The position numbers and the translations under genes were made by a program. 64,000 nucleotides of DNA, from contig JASWJB010000138.1 of the NCBI GenBank assembly GCA_032433595.1, forward strand, positions 40,454-104,453, in the 5' to 3' direction. The notes beneath the pieces were generated by a model that was not told where the DNA came from, did not search any database, and saw only the letters and a program-made list of their open reading frames with translations. Below are positions 35,910 through 46,609 of this stretch, one piece after another (the stretch's first letter is position 1; every line of letters begins with the position of its first letter). Origin of the DNA: Conoideocrella luteorostrata. Taxonomy: Eukaryota > Ascomycota > Sordariomycetes > Hypocreales > Clavicipitaceae.

Positions 35910-37217
35910 ATGGAACGGAATACAAGCCAAGCGGGACACTCACCTGGAAGCGGCTCCCAAGCCGGTCCTTCCAGATCTATCCCTGGCCTGTCGCAACCTC
36001 GACGATTTGAAGGTACACGACCCCAGTCATTATCAGCCTTGATATCCAGCCAACTAACCGTCGCAGAATCTTGGGTCGAAGTTGCTTCTCAACCTTCTTC
36101 GTCGTCACTGTCCAGCATCGGTGACGAGATAGTCACTACGGGGCTCACCGTCGGAGGTCCGTATCATCGCCGCCATCGCCGCCGTCGCTTACAAGCCTCG
36201 GCTCTATCCTTGCCTCACCAACAGACAGCCATACACGCTGCGGGCACAAGCAGCCAGGAGGAATACGACGAGAGTGAAAGTGAAGAAGATCGACTCCTGA
36301 GCTCCACTGAGAATTTCCAATCTTCTTCGCCCGACGTTGTTGGCCAAGCATCCGGCGCCGAATCTGACTCGGACGGCGATAATGCTACCGCGCTGGGGCG
36401 TGCATCGGATAGAACCATCTTTAGGCCACCGCCAAATGCCTTTTCGCATCCACCTGCGAATGGCCCTCGAAGAAGCCACTCGGCGACCTCAAGCATGCCT
36501 CCTCACCCTCACAGTGGATTCACTAGACCATCATTCTCCCAAAGGTCACAAACTAGGGTTCATCGTGGAGCGCCATCGTTCATGTCCCCCTCAATCCGCG
36601 AGGACAATGATGCGGCTTTGCGAGCATCTTTGACGACTCTTCTGTCATGTGCAGCTGCGGCAAGAGGGCTGCCAAAATCCAAGGAGGAAGCAGAAGCATG
36701 GCGCGCTAGCCGCAATGGTGTAGGGCCCAGCAATCAGCCGATGGAACTTCATTTTGTGCCCGAGTCTGAATTGATGAAAGATGACACCCAGGCGCAAGCA
36801 AAGGCAAGTGCCACACCCAGGCAGCGGACACGGAACTCGCACTCGAGATCACCAACTAGGGCAGAAGCTGCGACTGATAAATCAAAGAGATCGGTGTCTG
36901 CTGGCCGTAGCCCTAGAGCAAATAAGAAGAAGAAGGTTGCTGCCACTGCAGATGATACCCTCATGTCACCCACTCTTTTGACTTGGGTGGTCAGCGCCGG
37001 GGTTGTAGTTCTTGTCTCTGTAGTCGGTTTTGGAGCTGGGTATGTTATTGGACGAGAAGTTGGACGCCAAGAAGCTCAAGACGCCTTTTCAGCAAGTATG
37101 AGCGCCGCCAACGAGACATCACAGACCGGACGTGAGGTTATTCGTAGTTCCAGCGGACTTCGAAGACTGAGATGGGGAGCTGGTGCTGTCAGCCGGAGCA
37201 TTGCAGCACAGGCCTGA
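35910..37217 (+). CDS. Ser-rich protein with one C-terminal transmembrane helix, function unknown
   Basis: 435 aa if read without introns, from the ATG at 35910 (the six codons before it lack an ATG). Mostly disordered: Ser/Pro/Gly-rich, an Arg/His-rich patch (YHRRHRRRRLQAS), acidic patches (EEYDESESEEDR; SGAESDSDGD) and a basic stretch (SPRANKKKKVA). One hydrophobic helix near residues 354-374 (LTWVVSAGVVVLVSVVGFGAG) is followed by about 60 residues, so it is not a classical tail anchor. A 54-bp segment (36013-36066) has GTACAC, CTAAC and CGCAG in the right places and is a multiple of three without stops, so it may be an intron; then the product would be 417 aa. No family recognised. Likely an endomembrane or mitochondrial outer-membrane protein. 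Confidence 0.75.
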   Translation: MERNTSQAGHSPGSGSQAGPSRSIPGLSQPRRFEGTRPQSLSALISSQLTVAESWVEVASQPSSSSLSSIGDEIVTTGLTVGGPYHRRHRRRRLQASALSLPHQQTAIHAAGTSSQEEYDESESEEDRLLSSTENFQSSSPDVVGQASGAESDSDGDNATALGRASDRTIFRPPPNAFSHPPANGPRRSHSATSSMPPHPHSGFTRPSFSQRSQTRVHRGAPSFMSPSIREDNDAALRASLTTLLSCAAAARGLPKSKEEAEAWRASRNGVGPSNQPMELHFVPESELMKDDTQAQAKASATPRQRTRNSHSRSPTRAEAATDKSKRSVSAGRSPRANKKKKVAATADDTLMSPTLLTWVVSAGVVVLVSVVGFGAGYVIGREVGRQEAQDAFSASMSAANETSQTGREVIRSSSGLRRLRWGAGAVSRSIAAQA

Positions 37218-38263
37218 TTTGTATCTGTCAACCAGAATTTGGCTTATTGACCAAAGTCGTTTTATTTCCCTGGACAGCATAACGATGACGATCTCCGGAT
37301 TTATGATTTGCAAATGAATACATGGACACTGGAGAGAGACCTTCCAAATGATATCAAGATGGGTTTTGGGGGAGTGGTGGGTTTGTTTTTTTTTTTTTTT
37401 TTTGTTGCAGCGAAGATCCCTTCGTTGCAACAGCAGTTTGGAGTTGAGGATCTACCATACATGAATAATAGGAGCCGTCTCTCTGACACGAGATAGTCGT
37501 GATTGCAATTGGACAATGCGAAACCGTCGCTCAGCATTGTATTTTGCGAACTTTAGATTGTGACAAATGGTATTTTGGTGTCGAGAGCCCATTGTACGTA
37601 TCAAGCAGCTACGGTGACATAGACACATGCGACAAATGGTGATGAACATGGGGACGAAATTGTATTCCTTTTCCTTGCCTAAACGCCAGAGATCTATGGA
37701 AAGATGCAAGCAGCTCAATAGTAGATACTCACCTAATACATTACAACAGAACGGTAACAAAAGAGAAAAAATTAAGGTATCATTTACGAGCTTCAGGGTG
37801 GTATTGGCATGGATCTGTGCGACGTCATGTCACTCATAAGTTTCAAGTATTTGCAATTGCAGGAGCCCCCAGGTCTCTCAAGAAGTCTTTCGTGCAAACC
37901 TTCCGGCGAGGCTCCTCATAGCGAGAAGCTTCACTGTCAGGGTAGGCCGTCAAATCCCTCAGAATCCCATTGGTATGCATATCGATAAAACGACGCAATT
38001 CTCGAATAACCCACTTCAAAAAGCCATCGCAATGCCATCTAGCGCGCGGTCTTCCAGGAGAAAGACATGATTACCACGAACCCACGGATCAAGTGTAGAA
38101 AGCCCTCTCGGTCTATCGCCGTTTCATAGAATGAAAACGACTTCTCAAAGCCCACAGGTACGTATCAAGAACGTGAACCCAAAGTTTTTTTTTGAAAATG
38201 ACAGCCCACAAAAGCCCACTGATGCAAAACAAAGCCCGCTGAAGCCCTCAGATATTACCATCT
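37218..38263. other. Convergent intergenic region
   Basis: 3' flanks of the TM protein (+) and the nucleolin-like gene (-). Includes a T run of about 19 (37384-37402). No gene supported. Confidence 0.55.
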
Positions 38264-39884
38264 TTAATCAAAGGTCATCTTGGTGCCAGAGAAACTCGAA
38301 GGAGTTCGGTTGGCACCAGTTCCAAATCCACCACGGCCACCACCACGACCTCCGCCGCGGCCTCCACGACCACGATCACCTCCACGGCCTCGGCCACCAC
38401 GGCCACGGTCACCTCCACGGCCACCACCGCGTCCACCAAAACCGCCGTCACGAGGAGGACGAGCGCCAGCATAGTCCAAACGTACGTTGCGAGACATTCT
38501 GCCGTTGCTAATAGGAGAGCCGTTCAACTTCTCGAAGGCAGATGTGGCGTCCTCGACGGAGTTGAAGCTAACGTAGCCAAAGCCCTTTAGGTTACCAGTG
38601 TCACTATTGTTGTTCCAGTTAGTTTCTGTGTACATGAGAAAGGTAAAGACTTTAGAAACTTACGGATCGGTAGGCAAGCGAACACTGGTGACCTCGGCGA
38701 CCTCACCGAAGAACTGATAAACGGTGTCCTGATCAACGTCGAAAGGCAAGTTACCAACGAAGAGAGTGTCGCTTGGAGCGCTGACAGTGTCTCCGTGCTT
38801 CTGGGCGCGGTCATTAGCGCGGTCGCGAGGATTGGCTTCAGCGGGTTTAGCATTGGCGTAGTCCAAGTTAAGAGCTCGATTATCGAGCTCAAAGCCTTGC
38901 ATGGCTTCGTAAGCCTTGGTGGCAGCCTCAGCGTTATCGAAGTCAACATATCCAAAGCCACGGCTGCGGCCACCCATCTTGTCAGTGACGACGCGAGCAC
39001 TGGCCAAGCCCTCAAATTCTTTGAAGGCTTCGTACAAAGCCCCGTCGTCAATATTCCAGCTCAAGTTGCCAGCGAACAAGGTGGTGGCAGCTTCGGCATC
39101 GGTCTTTGCCTTCTTAGGAGTAGCATCAATTTCATCGTCAGCCTTGCGCTTCTTAGAGGCGGAGGCATCTTCGGTCTTGGTCTTGACTTCGTCAGACTCC
39201 TCAGAGTCATCCTCGCTGTCATCCGAATCCTCGGAGTCATCTGAGTCAGAATCCTGATGGCTAGGTTAGGAAACATATCATACTTGATGGAGATTAAAAA
39301 CATTTACTAACCTTGGCGGCAGGCTTCTTCTCCTCAGAGTCAGAATCGGATGAGTCAGAAGAGTCAGAAGAGTCGGCAGCCTCGGCCTTGGCCTTGCCGT
39401 TCACCTTGGGCTTAGCAACCTCATCTTCGGACTCGCTATCGGAGTCCGAGTCAGAATCAGATGCAGCAGCCTTGGCCTTAGCCTTGCCGTTTACAACAGG
39501 CTTCTTGGTCTCCTCCTCGGACTCGCTGTCAGAGTCGGAATCGGACTCAGACTCGGACTCAGACTCGGCCTTCTTGGCGGCCTTAGCCTTACCGGTGACG
39601 GCAGTCTTCTTGGTGGCCTTTTCCTCAACTTCGGACTCGGAGTCAGAAGAGTCAGCAGAGCCGCTGTCGCTCTCAGACTCGGATTCCTCAGATGAAGATT
39701 CAGGCTCAACAACCTTCTTCTTCTTCTTGGGAACATCCTTCTCCTTGACTACCTTCTTGGCAGCGGCTTTGGCAATGTCCTTGGACTTGGACTTGGAAGA
39801 CTGGGAAGGCTTGGTAACGCCGGCATTTTTGACAGCAGAGACGGCATCAGCCTTCTTGCTCTCCTTAGTCTTTGACTTAGCCAT
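38264..39884 (-). CDS. Nucleolin-like RNA-binding protein (Nsr1/Gar2 family)
   Basis: Exons on the minus strand 39884-39312, 39253-38664 and 38603-38264 (introns of 58 and 60 bp), 500 aa. The third exon begins after AATAG, not at the earlier ACAG, because only that choice restores RLPTDPDTGNLKGFGYVSF. Architecture: Lys-rich start (MAKSKTKESKKADA), repeated acidic serine blocks (SDSDSESEEE type, about 60-215) alternating with basic AKAKAA-type stretches, RRM1 (TLFAGNLSWNIDDGALYEAF; RNP1 RGFGYVDF), RRM2 (TLFVGNLPFDVDQDTVYQFF; RNP1 KGFGYVSF) and a C-terminal GGRGGGRGG tail (about 445-490). It acts in the nucleolus in 18S rRNA processing; serine blocks are CK2-type sites. All three parts are intact. 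Confidence 0.95.
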
Positions 39885-40356
39885 TGTAATTTGAGTGAAT
39901 TTACTCAACAGAGTTAAGAAAGAGGAAGATAGAATGGAAATAAGAAAAAGATGGGATAAAATAAAATGCAAAATCTTCAAATCCCAAAGATGTGTGATGG
40001 GAAGAAAATAAAATGGAGGGTGGGCAGATCTCTTTCTACTTTTTTTTTCCTTTCCGCTGGGGCCTGCGGAGCGCGGTGTAGATTTTTTTTTTTCGCCTGT
40101 CAAAATGTGGGTCGGCCCCAGGCGGTGTGCTACGCCGGCGGTACGTACCTTGTGACTGGGCTAGACAATTAAGCAGCCTGAACATTGAGGCACCAAAATC
40201 CAGTCCGCTCCGAACTGTGTCTCTGCTGCTGCTAGTTACGGTGCGCATACGCCAAATCCAGCGATCTTCTTTTGCCGCTGTTCCACAAACAAGAGGAATA
40301 CAATACGACGGAGACGACCGGCCGAAGAAGATCGAGACTCAATTCAACACGCCAGT
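39885..40356. promoter_or_regulatory. Shared bidirectional promoter of the nucleolin-like and NUO12.3 genes
   Basis: Only 472 bp separate the two start codons in divergent orientation. It contains a T8 run and a T10 run (40041-40049, 40084-40094) with C/T-rich sequence between, and AT-rich sequence next to the nucleolin side. Ribosome-biogenesis and respiratory genes would share it. Exact initiation sites not determined. Confidence 0.6.
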
Positions 40357-40820
40357 ATGCCGACCCCTGAATCTGAGCTCTTCAAGAGCCAAAAGCCCCA
40401 GGTCGCAGCCACCTTCAACGGTGTTGACTACGACGACACGAAAGCCTTCAAGGCGGCCGAGGATGCCATCATCAGAGAACAATGGGTCGGTGCCATGAAG
40501 ACGCGAATTGTTGGAGAGGAATTGGGCAAGTGCTACATGCGCGAGGGCGTCAACCACCTAGAAAACTGCGGCGAATTGCGAGGTGAGAGACAGAGCGAGT
40601 TGGCACGAAAATTGGCGGGCTTGGAAACGATTCGCATATTGACGAGTGGCATGATGATTTAGAAAAGTACCTGCAAATGCTTGCTACGAACAAGATCAAA
40701 GGAACAAAGTTCATTCAGCAGAATTATCTGGAGCAGAAGGACCAAGAGCTCGATATGGCGGCCAAGGTGCACACTGCCGACAAGATTGGCAAGATGAACA
40801 TGGGTCGGTTTTCGTCATGA
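40357..40820 (+). CDS. nuo-12.3: NADH:ubiquinone oxidoreductase 12.3-kDa subunit (PDSW/NDUFB10 homologue)
   Basis: Exons 40357-40582 and 40663-40820, 127 aa. The 80-bp intron has donor GTGAGA and acceptor TTTAG; phase 1 joining gives CGELREKYLQMLATNKIKGT. Matches the accessory complex I subunit known from Neurospora as NUO12.3: start MPTPESELF, then TFNGVDYDDTKAFKAAEDAI, IREQWVGAM and the two-cysteine motif KCYMREGVNHLENCGEL. No cleavable presequence, as usual for this subunit. It sits in the inner-membrane arm facing the intermembrane space. Divergent from the nucleolin-like gene, from which it shares a promoter. Confidence 0.94.
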
Positions 40821-41312
40821 GCAAGCTGTCAAGAGTTACAATGGGTGTTATTTTCCGGCCAATAGACTATAATGAGTCATTGGCAGATGGGGAGTGTCTG
40901 GTTTGAGCTACCAAAAACCTGTGGTGGGTAGCAGCAATAGACTCAAGTGAGGCTCGATGGATGGATGGTCTCTTGTGGTATTGATTAGAAGCCGCACTTG
41001 GGTCCTGTACGAGTGTGTATATATGTTACAGGAAGAAAGGGACACAATCTAAACCCTTAATGATCATGCGTCCCATTATTTCAAAATGCATTGCTCGTGA
41101 ACTAATCGCACGACAGCTGCGGCGCATGAACGCACACCAACTAGCTAGCAAGGCTGCCCCAGGCCTCCCGCCCACACACCCACGCCATTGGCCCAATCCC
41201 CACGGCCACTAAATACGTACCATCCTAAATTTTGACTGACATTCAAGCTCGTCTCTGCTCCTGTCACTTCAACACGTCGCAACCTCCTCTCAGCCAAAAA
41301 ACCACACCCAAA
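40821..41312. other. Intergenic, head-to-tail
   Basis: Terminator region of NUO12.3 and promoter of mL54. The last 90 bases are C/A-rich leader sequence. Nothing else seen. Confidence 0.55.
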
Positions 41313-41977
41313 ATGTTCTGCACAAGGTGCATCCGCACCAGCGCCATACGGCAGAAGCTCCCTCTAATTCGGCATTTTCATGCATCAACGATAATACGCT
41401 CCGCTGAGCCCAAGCTCTCATCGCCCGTCGGCGACACGGTGCCAGATTCACCAACTCCGCGATCAATTTGTCCCGAGGGCACAGTTTTATCTGGATTGAA
41501 CTACACAAAGGGTGGTCAAGATCCCGTCGCAAAGAAAGATGAAGAATACCCCGAGTGGCTATGGTCATGTCTGGACGTTATGAAGAAAGCCGATGCTGCG
41601 GACGAGAATGCCGGAGATGAGTTCTGTATGTTTTTCGTCTCCGCAATATACTATATTATGGTGTTGAAATGGAGCTGCTATGATTTGTTATTGGATCCGG
41701 ATACTAATAGAGCGGTATAGCCAAGTCGAAGAAACAACGAAAGATAGCTGCGAAGCGCCAAAAAGCCCTTGAAGCCAAGCTGCTCGCCGAAGGAAATCTC
41801 GAAGCTCTGGCCCCTAAGATTCCTATCCAGCATCAATCAATTAACTTGCCGGGAGAGGAGGGTGGAAGTGTTCTTGATAATATCGCAGCCGCTGAGAAGC
41901 GAGAAGAGCTTAAGAAGGCTATGCGTAAGGAGAGAAAGGCAAAGATTAAGGAGGCTAACTACCTGAAGTCGATGTAA
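41313..41977 (+). CDS. Mitochondrial large ribosomal subunit protein mL54 (Mrpl37)
   Basis: Exons 41313-41625 and 41721-41977, 189 aa. The 95-bp intron has donor GTATGT, branch ACTAAT and acceptor TATAG. Joining in phase 1 gives GDEFSKSKKQRKIAAKRQKA. Start at the ATG after CCAAA; the upstream in-frame ATG at 41232 would add an unlikely 27 residues. N-terminal presequence rich in Arg/Ser without acid residues (MFCTRCIRTSAIRQKLPLIR). The mL54 signature is SICPEGTVLSGLNYTKGG, then EYPEWLWSCLDVM. The C-terminal half is basic and helical (KREELKKAMRKERKAKIKE). Matrix, mitoribosome. Convergent with the verprolin gene. Confidence 0.93.
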
Positions 41978-42351
41978 ACTGGATGAATGATGAACAAGAA
42001 AAATATAAATATTCTTGGGCGCGGAAAGCCACATGTAATATATCACGCATACTGTAGCCATGTAAAAAAGTTTTCATTGATCCGTTCATGGCACATGTCC
42101 ATGTTCATGAGCTTCTACAGTTGTGTCAACGAAGCCATGGAGGGGGCTACGCGCCATTGGTATCTCATGATGGCAACCCGGCCCTTCACCAAATATTTTT
42201 GATGGTGTATTGCAGAGCTATCGAGGTCATTCTTGTGCGCCTGGCACCTAGCCCCAAAGCATAACCCTTTTTAAACACCGAGATTACCTGCATGCTAATT
42301 TACAACAACTAATTTCATGACTCTGTCACTTCTCTCCGTAGCTTGCAAGCG
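41978..42351. other. Convergent 3' intergenic region
   Basis: 374 bp between the mL54 and verprolin stop codons. AT-rich; no gene. Confidence 0.6.
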
Positions 42352-43672
42352 TTATAAAGCACTCAAGTCCAGCGGGACGCTGCTCCCTCTGCCAGCCCTG
42401 TATTTCTTTGGTCCTCCTACAAAATCTCTCGGTTTAGGGAGCAAACTTTCGTCCTTGAACTGCCACCTTGAGTCATTGACTATGAATCTTCCTCCGCTGC
42501 TAAGGCTTGGCGAATGGGACGGTTGTCGGCTCGGGCTCGGAGAGTTGGATCCATTGGCAGACAACGTGTATGAGCTGGGATTAAGAATGGACGCCCGTAG
42601 TGAGGCGCCTCGACTTCGTGATTGAGGAGGAGGAGGAGGTGATTGTGAAGTTGGGAGAGAAGGAGCTGCGCCTGGAGGTGGAGGTGGAGGAGCTGCGTTG
42701 GGAGACAAGGCAGATGCCGAGCTGGCTGGAGGTGGAGGAGGCGGCGGTTGAGCCCGTGGGGATGGAGAGCTTGAAGGCAAAGGAGGAGCTGAAGCCGGTG
42801 GTGGTGGAGGCGGCGCAGCTGGGGTTGGCGCTGAAGAAGTCGGGGGAGGCAGCGACGGAGGAGGAGGAGGAGGGGCGGAGAGAGTAGGCGCGGTGCTTGG
42901 TGGAGGTGGAGGAGGTGGCGGTGGTGCAACTCCAACCGGAGGGATTGCCTTTGACGATGGCTTTCGAGATGTTGGCAGAGGTGGTGGTTTTTTACCTATC
43001 GGGGGCGGAGGCGGCTTAGATCCTCCTAGTGGTGTTGTTTTCCGTAGACTGCTAACGCCGCCGGGAGGCAGGCCAGGAGGACCACGGCCGGGTATAGCAG
43101 GAGCAGCTGCGCCTGGTGGCCTTGGAGCACCAGGAGGTTTAGGTGCTGATATCCTAGACTCTCCGGGGTCGGATAGATACGAGGCATCTGAAGTTGCTCC
43201 GGTATTCACACCACCTCCACGCTTCTTCAACTTAGGCATGCCGCCTGCAAAGAGGCCACCCAATTGTGGCGCCGAGTCCATGGCTGGTGTCGACGTTTGG
43301 GCAGATCCTTGATCACTATTACTTCTTGCTCGATTTCCAGTTGCCGGCGGTGCAAGACCACCAGGAACCGGCGGTGCACCGCCAACGGGAGGGCCGCCTG
43401 ACGAAGAGGACTTGTCGACCATAGGCGCAGATCGGTCATTGGTGACAGCTTTCTTGAGAGATTTTCCTTTTGAAATGTCGGAGAGCAGAGCGTTCTAAAA
43501 ATGGAAATAATATAAGCAAGCAGCTGGCAAAGTAAACAGCAGATGTACTTACTCTGTTGGCAGATGGAGGAGGAGCTCGTGGTCCAGCTCCTCCAGGTGG
43601 TGGTGGGGGAGGCGGAGGAGGACCTCCTGCTCCTGGAGGAGGCGGCGGCGGAGGCGGAGGAGGTGCCGGCAT
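42352..43672 (-). CDS. vrp1: Verprolin/WIP-family actin regulator
   Basis: Minus-strand exons 43672-43553 and 43494-42352, 420 aa. The 58-bp intron has donor GTAAGT and acceptor TTTAG. Start at the first ATG (MPAPPPPPPP); the TTG-initiated frame upstream was ignored. Order: polyproline (1-30), a WH2 actin-monomer motif formed across the splice junction (NALLSDISKGKSLKKAVTND, 41-60, with the LKKA core), Gly/Pro linker, several profilin- and SH3-type polyproline blocks (150-320), and a C-terminal WASP-binding end (RFIVNDSRWQFKDESLLPKP, RDFVGG, KKYRAGRGSSVPLDLSAL). This is the full domain set of yeast Vrp1/human WIP, which stabilises Las17/WASP and acts at endocytic actin patches and hyphal tips. 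Extremely GC-biased proline codons produce long shadow frames on the other strand. Confidence 0.94.
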
Positions 43673-44833
43673 ATTGACGGCCAAGACGCGTATAGCAGAC
43701 TCAGCAGCGATGGTTGGGCCAGAGAGTTGCGTAGGCCGGAGGATGATACGGCGTTCGAGGTACGATGCGTCTCGTATCGGGCAGCGTGAGGCGCATAAGC
43801 TCAGCAGCCTGCTGCTTGGTCTCCGCGATAGAGAAGTTTTAGCGCCAGCTCGAATTACCGAGCGCCCAAATCAACCGGAAGCGGTCAGTTTGAGGCGGTA
43901 GGTATTACAGGAGGTAGAAGACTGGAAGATTGAAGGAGAGCGGCGTCGTGGTATTGGGTGTTTGAGCTTGCGCGAGGTTTCGTCATCTGCGGTGGAGTAC
44001 AAGCGAATCAGTGAGTCGCAGAGGGCTGTCCAGGTGGAACTGTGCTTACGTAACTAGGGAACATATAAGGTGTTAGTTACGGAGTACTCCGTAGTGCGTT
44101 AGTAAAGGAAAAATACAATACGCTCTTTATGTGAGTCTAATGTGAGGTTTATTCATTATATCATAGAATAATGAGGCAACGGTGTTCTATATATCTAAGC
44201 TTAGTAGGAAGCTATTTAGTCTTTAAAGCTATTATATTTAGGGGTTAATTGCGAGAGCGTGAAGCCACGACGACTACTACGCCGCAGACATTATTTATTG
44301 AGCATCTGCGATGCGTTTCCGTGTCGTACTGCTCAGACCTAGGCTCTTCTAAACCAGCAGTTTAATGTGGTTATATTGCTTGACAGCCTGGAGCAGTCAA
44401 CGTCGACACCTAATCTATGTCTTTTTTGATTCCAGCACGGGCCATTTCTTATCCTTTGCGGCGTCCTTGTCGAGCAACGCGAAGAAATTCAGCAGTTTCA
44501 AAGCTGGATTCTGTGTCAAACTCGAAGCTATGCTGGATTACGCGGCTGCTCCTTGTGGTTTACACGGATACTGGGTGTAGGATTACATAGACTCTGGGTC
44601 TAAGGCAGGAATCTGGGACAAGGCAGTCTTAGCTGAAAGGGGTATAAATAGGGGGGTTTGCACGGAGCCGTCAGTGGAGGAATTCTGTATCCATCATCAT
44701 CGTAACATTACTCTTATCCATCAATGCACACGAATCTGATCCTGTCCCGTCTAATCCAATAAGTTGTCGCAACGCAACGAGCCGATATTCTCAGTGCCCT
44801 TATCAATTCGGCCCATGGCACGACTTTGATGGA
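43673..44833. other. Intergenic, verprolin promoter side
   Basis: Contains the palindrome at 44078 and a TATA-like GGTATAAATAGG at 44641-44652, which no longer precedes any intact plus-strand gene. No frame supported. Confidence 0.5.
44078..44093. repeat. 16-bp perfect palindrome TACGGAGTACTCCGTA
   Basis: Second copy of the 16-mer found at 10346 and 58442. It lies about 400 bases upstream of the verprolin start. Confidence 0.9.
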
Positions 44834-45622
44834 TCAGCCGAGGTGTTTGACAACCACAGGTACTAGGGTCGCCCATTCGACGGCGCTAGGATTCGCAGCA
44901 TGGTATATAGGACTGTGGGTTTTGGTATCTGCCATGACGGTCGAGCTGCCGTTGGTTGTGGGTAATGCTCTCTTGACTGCGTTTGAATGGTTGACTTCAA
45001 CAACGTCCTCGCACCTCTGGCGGCACCAAACCAACTAGTTCGACAAGAATACCGGCCAGCAAATCGACCGGAATCCAATCTGGCCGATTCATCGGCCCGA
45101 GCGTTGAAGTCAGAACACCTAGATGCTTCGAACTCGAGATCAACGCATAATATTTCTCATTAGAAACATGCCTATTGCCGACACGAACAACATGGAGTAA
45201 AGGTAGTAGCGCGAGGTGAGACTCGTACTGTTGGATCTAGTTATGCCTTTGCCGCTGGCCTTTTTCGTATCCGTATAGTACAGGACTGGCGATTTGTTCA
45301 ACTCGACAAATGGAGACGTTCACGCCTAGTGTTCCACCAAGTCATACTCAGAGACGAACTTTGAGGCTCCATAGCCATAACTACGGGAGCCAGGGAGTGA
45401 TTTTTCATTTCCGGAACCGGGCCGTCTAATTGTAGATGGCTGATGGTGGCCATGCTTGCTATGAAGAGAGAAGTGCTGCTGTGTTTGCTGTTGCGCGAGA
45501 AATGGACTAGGTTCCACACGCCACGGACATGAGGTTCGAATGATGTAATATCCCAGTTGTAATTGACTGACCACTGATTGTCTGCCATGGCCAAGATCTC
45601 ATTAGTGGACATTCACGGCGAG
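44834..45622 (-). pseudogene. Decayed thioester-reductase domain of an adenylate-forming (NRPS-like) reductase
   Basis: Four pieces in three frames, in the right order on the minus strand, match the NAD(P)-dependent reductase domain that ends NRPS-like carboxylate reductases. (1) NQWSVNYNWDITSFEPHVRG then VWNLVHFSRNS (about 45590-45450), the xNAWxVNFN motif. (2) After a frameshift SYGYGASKFVSEYDLVEH, the catalytic YxxSK-type helix, ending in TAG. (3) LGVNVSICRVEQIASPV (about 45310-45250). (4) YALISSSKHLGVLTSTLGPM, NRPDWIPVDLLAGILVEL (45155-45000), then SPIYHAANPSAVEWATLVPV (about 44920-44850). At least three frameshifts and several stops. No adenylation or carrier domain is found upstream (45623-46500), so the 5' part is gone or unrecognisable. 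Known domains use NADPH to release acyl products as aldehydes. Confidence 0.72.
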
Positions 45623-46570
45623 AAAAGAGGGGACAGGAGGGATGTTTGCTCATGAATGATATGAGTTACTTGCTAAGTAAGGTCATGGTAAACCTTTTGT
45701 TCAAGCCCAAACCTCGGCTGTGATAGGTCAGCGTGTAAGAACTCGATACGGCCAATCCGTGCTTAATGCCCGTGATGCATTTGACGCAAGCTGCTTCACG
45801 CGGCGTCTTTCGCTCGACCTATACAAAACATCTTTTAAAGTCTCCCTCTTAATGTACGCGCGAGTCGAGTAGATACGAGCCCCGGGGTCCAGACGGCAAG
45901 CATCCAGCGTGCTGTACTGAACGTTGGCTGGTACCCCAGAGAGACTCAGACCGACTCCAAAAGAGATGCAAGCAGTTCGGAAAGCGCTGGGATAAACGGC
46001 GACGTCTGCTCCTCCTCCTCCACTACCATCACTACCAACTCGGCTGCTTTTTAATGTCTCTTCCATCGTCTCTTTGCCGCTGATAAGATTTCTCGTGCAC
46101 TGGTGTTTGATACGTACTGTGGTATGGCAAGCTGACTGATGAGAAGCTTTTGAGAGAGGGAATAGCTAGAAGAAAGGAGGGTTCGGAGAACATACATGCA
46201 AGGGCCATTATGAGCATGTTACTATCAATCATGCCGAAAGACGGCGGGCTCGATAGGTTGAACCAACAATCGGTAAGTGACCGATGGGCGGTGTATTTTC
46301 AGAACCGTGCCAGCAGTCCAGTGAGCTTCCAGCTCGCCAGTCAACGAACGGCATAAGTTTTCCGTATGTTAACTAATTGGGAAGAGGCCGAGAAGGCGCT
46401 TCACAGGGGTGGTGACGGTCAGTTCTAGAGTGTAAAATCGGGTGTCCACGGGTCCTAACATGTATGTAAATAAAACGGGTACCCAGAGATTTCGTGTGTG
46501 ATTTGGGGCCCATGGTTACGTACTAGTATCACGGACGCGTCCACCGCCACGACCCTAGACCCCTCGAGCA
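45623..46570. other. Intergenic between two gene relics
   Basis: Short frames only. A minus-strand frame of 112 codons (45728-46066) could belong to the same decayed gene but shows no motif I can name. Confidence 0.4.
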
Positions 46571-46609
46571 CCATTTGGGAGAACCATTTGGGAGAGCCAT
46601 TTGGGAGAA
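46571..46609. repeat. 13-bp tandem repeat (CCATTTGGGAGA[AG])x3
   Basis: Three consecutive units differing only at the last base, at the 5' edge of the aldolase relic. Confidence 0.88.

Noticed and set aside
38604..38640. Acceptor ACAG in front of AAACTAACTGG for nucleolin-like intron 2
   Set aside because: It leads to an immediate stop; AACTAAC is the branch site and AATAG the true acceptor.
39313..39894. Plus-strand Ser-rich frame of 193 codons opposite the nucleolin-like gene
   Set aside because: Shadow of the acidic serine repeats; the minus strand carries the RRMs and proper splice sites.
42480..43312. Frames on both strands inside verprolin rich in Leu/His or Gly/Glu
   Set aside because: Direct consequence of the polyproline codons of the real gene in other phases.
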